Made by a program: the position numbers and the translations under genes
Shown: piece by piece, positions 53,904-61,604 of the stretch
Position numbering within the stretch: position 1 is the stretch's first letter
Layout: each line of letters starts with the position of its first letter
Assembly: GCA_002104945.1 (NCBI GenBank)
Contig: MCFH01000055.1
Location: forward strand, 310,001-374,000
Reading direction: 5' to 3'
Source: Piromyces finnis
Taxonomy: Eukaryota > Neocallimastigomycota > Neocallimastigomycetes > Neocallimastigales > Neocallimastigaceae
DNA length: 64,000 nt
Notes under the pieces: model-generated
Database searches by the model: none
Seen by the model: the letters and a program-made list of their open reading frames with translations, nothing else
What the model was told of the DNA's origin: nothing

Positions 53904-55181
53904 ATGCAATATACAACATCACTGGAAATTGAAATTCCACAATATTCTAAAAGTAATATTGTAAAAAATGAATACGAATCAAATATGAAAATAAAAGATA
54001 AATATGAAAAAGAAATTAAGTTGTTAAAGAATCAAATAGAAATCTTAAATACTAAATTAAAATTTTCGGAAAAACGAAATGCAGAATCAGGAGAGCAATT
54101 AGAAATGGTAAATAAACAAATGAAGGATAACGATGATGAATTAGTTAAATTAAGAAATCAAAATAACTCATTAAAAAGAGAAAATGTTACTTTAAAAGAT
54201 AATAATTTATCTATTAATGTTCAAAATACCCATTTAACTACAGATTTCAATGAAATTGCAACACATTATGCTCATTTGAAAGAAAAATATGAACAACTAT
54301 CGAAAGATAATGAAAAATTAAAAAAAACCAATATTTCTCTTTCCGACAAGTATTCGGAACTAACCAAAGAATACAATCATATTTCTTCTCAATATTTGAA
54401 AATTAAAGATAAAGTAGAACAAATCGTAAAAGAAAATACAAAAATTATTTTTGAAAATAAAAAATTAAATCAACAAATACAAGAATTAATTGAAGAGATT
54501 CAGAAGTTAAATGATAATGCAAAAGATTTAGCCAATACCAATGATAAATTAACTGATGATATTAAAGAAATGACTATAGATATTAAAAATTTAACTATAG
54601 AATTAAAGTCTCTCAAGAATCAAAATCAAACTCTCCAAATAGAGAATTCAGAGTATAGGGAAAGATGCTCACGAAACTCTAAGGAAATTGAAAAATATCG
54701 CTTAGAAAATACAAAATTAGCCAATCAATTAAAATTGGCACTTGAAGAAAATTGCAAACTTCAAAAAATGAATACCAATTTAAATATTGATAATAAGCAA
54801 TTAATGTCGCAAAACGAGACACTTATTCAAGAAAATGATATTATTAATAAAGAGGTTGGACAACTTCGTAAAAAAATACGTGAACTTAAAGAATTAAATG
54901 AAAAGTATTGCGATGAAATTAGTCAACTTCATAGTGAAAATGAGCGTATGTGTGGTGAACGTGCTGTATTAGAAGGAAGAATTAAGAGAGGTCTTAATCA
55001 AATTAATGAAATCCAACGTATGAATAAAAATTTAGAAGATGAATTAAATACCAAACAGCAAGAAAAATATAAATCCCAAATAAGTCAACATTACTTATCT
55101 TCCACAACAAAAAATATAAAAAAAAATAAAAATCCAAATTCGGAATTTAATTTAGAAATTAATTTTAAACCTACAAAATAG
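53904..55181 (+). CDS. Long coiled-coil protein, function unknown
   Basis: Single uninterrupted exon of 425 codons, unusual beside its intron-rich neighbours. After about 30 residues (MQYTTSLEIEIPQYSKSNIV) the protein is an almost continuous heptad coiled coil to about residue 390, rich in Lys, Glu, Asn, Gln and Leu, for example YEKEIKLLKNQIEILNTKLK and LRKKIRELKELNEKYCDEIS. The tail (STTKNIKKNKNPNSEFNLEI) is basic and unstructured. No ATPase, motor, GRIP or other head domain is visible. A structural or tethering role (centrosome, Golgi, kinetochore) is possible but cannot be chosen from sequence. The length and even residue use make a real gene likely. Confidence 0.75.
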   Translation: MQYTTSLEIEIPQYSKSNIVKNEYESNMKIKDKYEKEIKLLKNQIEILNTKLKFSEKRNAESGEQLEMVNKQMKDNDDELVKLRNQNNSLKRENVTLKDNNLSINVQNTHLTTDFNEIATHYAHLKEKYEQLSKDNEKLKKTNISLSDKYSELTKEYNHISSQYLKIKDKVEQIVKENTKIIFENKKLNQQIQELIEEIQKLNDNAKDLANTNDKLTDDIKEMTIDIKNLTIELKSLKNQNQTLQIENSEYRERCSRNSKEIEKYRLENTKLANQLKLALEENCKLQKMNTNLNIDNKQLMSQNETLIQENDIINKEVGQLRKKIRELKELNEKYCDEISQLHSENERMCGERAVLEGRIKRGLNQINEIQRMNKNLEDELNTKQQEKYKSQISQHYLSSTTKNIKKNKNPNSEFNLEINFKPTK

Positions 55182-55419
55182 AATTAATACTAAAATTAAC
55201 AACATTAAACCTATATAAACGAAAACAAAATATTGTTTTTTTTTAAAAAAAAATTGATAATTTATTTATTTATTTATTTATTTATTTATTTTAGAGTTGT
55301 AACACATTTTTTCCTACAGATATGGAATAAATTTTTGATTTTATTAATAACTATTCTATATAATTATAATTATACAGAAAAAGTTTATAGTATTTTTGAA
55401 TATTCATATGAAAAAAGTT

Positions 55420-55451
<32 letters not shown>

Positions 55452-56576
55452 GCTAAATGAGAAAGTCAATTTTACTTTTTAAATATTTAATTATATATGT
55501 ATTTTTTACATATATAAATATTTTAATTATATTAATATTCTATACAAGTTTTATAAGAATATTAAATAAATTGAATAAATATTATATATTTCATTTAACA
55601 TTTTTTTTTGTCTTTTAATTTTTTGGTTACCTTTTTCATTTATATATTTAAAAGTAAACATAAGATAGATATGGTGTAAGTAAATATTTTTTTTTCACTA
55701 TTTTAATTATTAAAAATTTTATTTTAAAAATATTAAAGGGTTGGATTTAATATTATATTGAGAAATTATTTAATTTTTAATAATAATAAAAGAAAAAGAA
55801 AAAAGAAACTAATAATAATTATATATTTATATAATACGTGATAATAATAAAACAATTAATTTTAGAATTAAAATTTACATTAGTTATAAGCAACTTTTAA
55901 TATTTAAATATATTTTATATTTTAAAAAATATTATTATTTGAAAAAATTAAAATATTACAAAAATAATATTAATAAAATTAATAACCTTTAAGACATAAT
56001 ATTATACCATAATAATATAAATATTCTAAATATTTTTGAGTAGTTCATTAAAAAAAAGTAATTTTTTAAATCATTTATAATAAATGTTGTGTAAGTATTA
56101 ATAAAATTTATAAAATATTATTATTGTATTAATACTAGTAATTTTAGTATTTGTTAAATTTTATAATAGTGGAATTAAAATTTATACTTTCTACTTTTAA
56201 TGCATTTAAAATTATATAGTTAATTTACGAAAAACTCTTTTTATATTATTATATTCTGTATTATATACTCTTTCTTTTTCTTAACTTTGGTAAGGTTGTT
56301 TCAAATCACTAATATATAACTTATTTATTTACCATAATTTTAAATAAAATAAATATTTAATTTAAATATAATCTATTTTAATAAATGATATTAATAATAT
56401 AAATATAATTTAAAAAATAAATAATTATCTTTAAATTTAATATTTTCATGTTACACAGATATTAATCAGTTTATGTTTTATATTAATTTATGAATTATTA
56501 TAATTTAAATAGATATTTCAAAAAAAAAAAGAAGTTTCGAAAGAAAATGAAGAATAAAAAATATAAAGTTTTAAAA

Positions 56577-56621
56577 AAGTAAAAATACTACTTTATACTT
56601 TTAAAGTATAAATTTTTACTT
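56577..56621. repeat. Two-step inverted repeat
   Basis: Inner arms TTTATACTTT (56592-56601) and AAAGTATAAA (56603-56612) flank a single base; outer arms AAGTAAAAA (56577-56585) and TTTTTACTT (56613-56621) extend the stem, with a 6-nt bulge on the left side only. Confidence 0.8.
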
Positions 56622-58358
56622 AATTATAACTTATTTAATTAAATAATAATAAATAAATAAATAAATAAATAAATTACTATATTATATGTGTAATTTTTCT
56701 TTATTTTTCTTATTAATTTAATTACTTCTATTTATTGTATATATTGCTAAATAACATATATATATAATAAATAACATTTAAACTAAATAATATAATGAAT
56801 TAGTTTTAAGCAAAAAATAATTTTCACATAATATGAATGAATGAATAACAATAAAAAAATATATATTTTTAAGAATATTAGTAATATAGTAATATGCACA
56901 TAATAAATAAATAAAGAAATTTATAATCAATCTTTTTAGATTATATCTCTTAAAAGATATTTAAACTTTTATAGACTTTTTATTACTTTTGTTGTCAATA
57001 ATTATGGCATTATAAAAAGTACGACATAAAATGTAAAGTTAAAAGAAAAAACTACTATTAAGTAATTATTTTTTTTAAAAAAAAAATAGTGTTGATTCTA
57101 AAATAAATAATGAACCTAAACTTATTTTAAGAGAATTTCATAAAAATTCTTATTATATTTTTCTTTATTCTATTTTACTATAACCCTAATTTTATATTTT
57201 ATATTTTTTATAGATTAGGATTTTTTTTTATTTGATAGAACTTTAATTGATATTAAAATATTTAAATTATTATTTTGTAATAATTTAATAGAATATCTAA
57301 TTGTAAAATAAAAATAATATTAAAAAGTTAAAACATTAATATTTTGTTAAAACCAAATCAAATTATTCATATTAATCTCAGTTTCCTTAAAAATATTTAA
57401 GAACTAAAATAATATTCATTGATTTTAAAAAGAAATAAAAATGATCAGTTTATTTACAATTTTTACATCGAAATTTGATGTATAAATAAGGTTCTGATTA
57501 ATATAGTTAATAATTATTATGTTAAAAATATACACATACACAAAAAAAAGGAAATTTTTCTATCTTAAAATTGTAATGAAAATTTATGAAATTATTATTA
57601 TTTTATCATTATACAGTTACATCTGTCTATTTAAAAAGTAAATGTTTAAAAATATTTTATTACTTCAAAAATAATATTTTTTTTTGTATCTTTCTATGTT
57701 ATTATGAAAAAAAAAAAGAATATGAAAAAGATATAATGTAATTTTTTCTTTATTTTATATATTTTAAAATTTAGATTTTATTGGTAAAACTATCTTTTTT
57801 TTGGAATTTTATTAAAAAGGGTATTTAATATAAATAAAAGTTTCATTAGAGATTTTGAAACTTTCTGGTTTATTTTATAGTTTATCAACTCCATATTTTC
57901 ATTTTTTTATTATTTTTTTTCAATTTCAAATTTCATATTTTTTTTAACTTTTTGTATGTTAAACTTTTATTAGACATTTTTATTAATAAAAATTCTATAT
58001 ATAAAAGGAAATTTTATAATTTATTAATAATTAAAATTTAAAACAATTTAAACATTTTATTGGAATACAAAAAAAAAAAAAAATATATATATATATTTTT
58101 TTTTAAAAGAAACCTTTATTATAGTTTTTTCCAAAAAATCAATACATAAAATAAGGAATTATGTAATAAATTGGTTTACCAAAAATAATCTCTTCCAGTC
58201 TAATTGTCTATCATTTATAATAATTTAAATAACTAAAAATTTCATATAAAGTTTGTTAATCCACATTTAAACTTTCAATAGTTACGTAATGCTTTAAAAA
58301 TTCAAACCTGAATAATTTTATACATAGAATATAAAATATATTTAAAAAAATATAAAAA

Positions 58359-58416
58359 CTTGTTATGGCTATAAAATATTTTATATATAAAATCAATATT
58401 TTATAGTTATAACAAG
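58359..58416. repeat. 22-bp inverted repeat with 14-nt loop
   Basis: Left arm 58359-58380 starts CTTGTTATGGCTATAAAA; right arm 58395-58416 ends ATAGTTATAACAAG. About 20 of 22 positions pair. The longest intergenic hairpin I found in this window. Confidence 0.85.
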
Positions 58417-59424
58417 ATAATAATTATAATGAAATATTTGATTGAAACTTTTTTATAACAGGACTATAATCATTAAAAACTATCTTATTAAAATGTTTTT
58501 TTTTTAAATATAATTATAAAACTTTAATAACAAATTTAAATTTAAAATATTTATATTATCCAATAATATTAATTTATTTTATATTGATTTATACTATATC
58601 TTTTATATCTTTTTTTTTTTTTTTTTTAAAGCTTTATAATATTCCTTTGTAATTAAAAGGTACTATAATAATATTATAATGATTCAATTCTTTTAACTAT
58701 GCAAGAATATATTATTGTATTTTAATAAACTTTTTAAAATACACTACAAAATTACTATAAAATTAGTATATGTATTAATACAATATTTATATATTGATTT
58801 AATAAACATTTTTTTTAAACTAAAATTAATTTATTTTTTATTAAAACTTTAATTTTCAAAAAAAAAAAAATAAAATATAATTTATAATGTTATATATGTT
58901 ATATATATAAACATATATATAAATCGAGTATTTTTACCAATCACATATATTTAAATAGCATTCATATATATAACAGAATATAATCATTATCCAATCATCA
59001 ATATATAAATATATTGTGTAACAACTACTAATATAAAATTTATAAATTAAAAATTTAAAAAATATTAGTGGCTTAATAATACTATTTTAATTGATTATTG
59101 TATTTTTTAAAGCCAATCATTAATTAGATCTAAAAGCCAGTTCAATTTTGAAAAAAAAAAAATTAGAATAGTAAATACTATATAAATTTCAAAATTTCTT
59201 TAAAATTTAATCCCCACACATAATTTTATATTATTAAATCAAAGGTAAATTTCAAAAATAAATAAAAATAGTTTTTTAAGTATTAGTAAAAAATAAATGA
59301 AAATTTAGAGTGTTAAAGAAATATTTAATAGTTTGAAGTATTGTTAAGATTAAAAAAAAAAAAAAAAGAAGGCAATTGAATCTAATGAAATTATTAAATT
59401 AATAATTTATGAAATAGAATTAAA

Positions 59425-59982
59425 ATGGCTGAAGAACACGATCACACCTTCGAAGAAGCCGATGGTAATATTTAATTAAGCAATTAAAAAATATATGTAA
59501 AAGAAAATAATAAAATATTAATTGTAAAAATTTAATAAAATAAAATAGCCGGAGCTTCCCTTACCTACCCACTCCAATGTTCCGCTCTCCGTAAGAACGG
59601 TTTCGTTTTACTTAAGGGTCGTCCATGCAAGATCGTTGATATGTCTACCTCTAAGACTGGTAAGCACGGTCACGCTAAGGTTAACTTAGTTGGTATTGAT
59701 ATCTTCACTGGTAAGAAGTACGAAGATATGTCTCCATCTACCCACAACATGGAAGTTCCAAACGTCAGACGTACTGAATACACTCTTTTAGATATTGATG
59801 ACGGTTACCTCAGTCTTATGACTTCCGATGGTGATACTAAGGATGATATCAGAAAGCCAGCTGATCCACTTGGTGCTGAAATCGAAGCTGCTTTCGAAGA
59901 AGGTAAGGAAATCATCGTTACCATCATCCAAGCTATGGACGAAGAAGCTTGTATTGCCTGGAAGGAAGCCCCACAATCCTAA
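59425..59982 (+). CDS. eIF5A: Translation factor eIF5A
   Basis: Hypusine-containing factor that promotes peptide-bond formation at stalled sites and termination on cytosolic ribosomes. Two exons, 59425-59464 and 59549-59982, intron GT..AG of 84 nt, 157 aa, identical in length to yeast eIF5A. Start [20 protein letters not shown] is typically fungal. The modified lysine is Lys52 in the loop [12 protein letters not shown]. The OB-fold half ([31 protein letters not shown]) ends [15 protein letters not shown]. The gene has the strongest codon bias in the window (many C-ending codons: ATC, GTT, AAG, TCC), as expected of a very highly expressed gene. The open frame of 113 codons starting at 59641 is only the internal part of exon 2. 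Confidence 0.98.
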
Positions 59983-60406
59983 GCGATTTAATAAAATTAT
60001 CTTTATCGAAGTATTAAGGTAAAAATTCCCTTGATACAGAATAAAATTCTTAACAAGAAAACCAAAATCATATTTATAAATTCATAGAAAAGTTAATTCA
60101 AAATAAAAAAGCAAATATAAAAATAATATTAAATTGTTATTATAAAATATTTAAATAATATAATATAAAAATGATTTAATAAATAAAAAAAATAGAAAAT
60201 TCAAAAAAGAATAATGTCGTTTTTATGAAAGTGTTTATATATATTAGTGTAAATCTTAATACTTGTGAATAAGAATATTTTTAGTAAATATATGATTTAA
60301 TTTAAAAGTATAAATTATGACGTGTTTATTAATTTTTATGGTTAATGAAAAAAAAATGTAAATTTAAAAATGCTTTATATATTTTTAAATAATTATATTA
60401 TCAAAA
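59983..60406. other. Region between eIF5A and tRNA-Leu
   Basis: 424 bp, AT-rich, with AATAAA-like signals shortly after the eIF5A stop. No gene seen. Confidence 0.5.
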
Positions 60407-60489
60407 GCCGGGATGGCCGAGTTGGTCTAAGGCGGCGCACTCAAGATGCGTTTTCGAAAGAAGCGCGAGTTCGAATCTCGCTTCCGGCA
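60407..60489 (+). tRNA. tRNA-Leu (anticodon CAA)
   Basis: Acceptor arms GCCGGGA (60407-60413) and TTCCGGC (60482-60488) pair over seven positions, with discriminator A at 60489. The D arm region contains an A-box-like TGGCCGAGTTGG. The anticodon stem GCGCA/TGCGT encloses the loop CTCAAGA, with CAA at 60442-60444, reading UUG. A long variable arm follows (type II, as for Leu), then T arm GCGAG-TTCGAAT-CTCGC with the B box. No intron and no encoded CCA. A T4 run (60497-60500) and T5 run (60516-60520) downstream can serve as Pol III terminators. The LINE leader starts just after. Confidence 0.97.
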
Positions 60490-60524
60490 AATTTAATTTT
60501 ATTAAAGTATTGGTCTTTTTCATT

Positions 60525-60960
60525 CCCTCTTGGGAACGTGCCTTCATTTATTTAATAAATGTAATTTCTCAAGGGGGTCTACTCATGCTCATGGTACTGA
60601 GAGAGTAGAAAGAATTAAATCCAAGTATTGCGCAATGGATGCTTGGTGCCCTCTTAGGAATGTGCCTTCATTTATTTAATAAATGTAATTTCTCAAGGGG
60701 GTCTACTCATGCCCCTCTTGGGAACGTGCCTTCATTTATTTAATAAATGTAGTTTCTCAAGGGGGTCTACTCATGCTCATGGTACTGAGAGAGTAGAAAG
60801 AATTAAATCCAAGTATTGCGCAATGGATGCTTGGTGCCCTCTTAGGAATGTGCCTTCATTTATTTAATAAATGTAATTTCTCAAGGGGGTCTACTCATGC
60901 TCATGGTACTGAGAGAGTAGAAAGAATTAAATCCAAGCATTGCGCAATGGATGCTTGGTT
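60525..60960 (+). repeat. Tandem A/B repeat array in LINE leader
   Basis: Two units alternate. Unit A (63-64 bp, from CCCTCTTGGGAACGTGCC to GGGGGTCTACTCATG) occurs at about 60525-60587, 60648-60711, 60712-60775 and 60836-60899. Unit B (60 bp, from CTCATGGTACTGAGAGAGTA to GGATGCTTGGT) occurs at about 60588-60647, 60776-60835 and 60900-60959. Order A-B-A-A-B-A-B. Copies differ by few bases (CTTGGGAAC versus CTTAGGAAT; AAGTATT versus AAGCATT). A partial B (CTCATGGTACTGAG) recurs at 60991-61004. Each unit can fold into a hairpin. Confidence 0.95.
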
Positions 60961-61013
60961 AGTCTTCAAGGGAAAATTATTAGGACTAAGCTCATGGTAC
61001 TGAGCGATTAAAA

Positions 61014-61060
61014 AACATTTTATTCATCAAATTTAAGTATTTGATGAATAAGTGAATGTT
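61014..61060 (+). repeat. 19-bp hairpin in LINE leader
   Basis: TTATTCATCAAAT (61020-61032) pairs perfectly with ATTTGATGAATAA (61039-61051) around a 6-nt loop. AACATT (61014-61019) and AATGTT (61055-61060) extend the stem after a 3-nt bulge. Confidence 0.9.
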
Positions 61061-61604
61061 TGATTTTTCAGGTAAGTTTGTATAGTATTTAATTAGAAGA
61101 GTAATACATTTTGTTGCTGTATTTTTTCTTTTATTCATGTATTCATGTAGTACTACTCTTCTCTTGTAAGAATCCAATGTAGTCAACTTTAGCATTTGCA
61201 TTGTACTTTTATATTCATGTAGCTATTGTTGTATTGTTTCTTGTAAGAGACTGATTCACTCTACATCATGTAAAAATACTATTCACAAGCTTTCTGGTGT
61301 CGACATTCTTGATTCAAATTTTTTACCAATTTAAATATTTAATGAAAAGTAAAGTCAAACAAGTTTAGTGTCAAAAAGCGATTCGAATTTACTAACAACA
61401 AACCAAAACTAGAATTTTTAAAGAAAATTTACAACTAGAATTCAAAAAATAAGAAACTTTAAACAAAGCATCGTAACAATTTTTGTACTATCCAGTACTT
61501 TTAAGAAGAGAGAGAGAGACAGATTTTTTTCCATATACGTTATATTTGTAATTTTTATTAGTATTTATTTTATATTCAATATTTTTTAATTAGAATTTAT
61601 TATC

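Larger units (their letters stand above)
55182..59424. other. 4.2 kb gene-poor stretch
   Basis: AT-rich DNA with no supportable gene. It contains two clear inverted repeats (56577-56621 and 58359-58416, listed separately), many A/T runs and, at the right end, the eIF5A promoter. The 62-codon frame at 55233-55421 is built on a TTTA repeat. Confidence 0.5.

Noticed and set aside
60588-60647. Hammerhead ribozyme core in unit B (CTGAGAGAGTAGAAAG)
   Set aside because: The required CUGANGA core is not met (the order is CTGAGAG), and stems do not fall in the right places.
60576-60960. A/B repeat array as a CRISPR array or satellite
   Set aside because: Units are directly adjacent and nearly identical with no unique spacers, in a eukaryotic genome, and they lead into a LINE ORF.
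60992-61201. Minus-strand 69-codon frame in the LINE leader
   Set aside because: Lies across the hairpin at 61014-61060 and the leader of the plus-strand LINE; no similarity or start context to support it.
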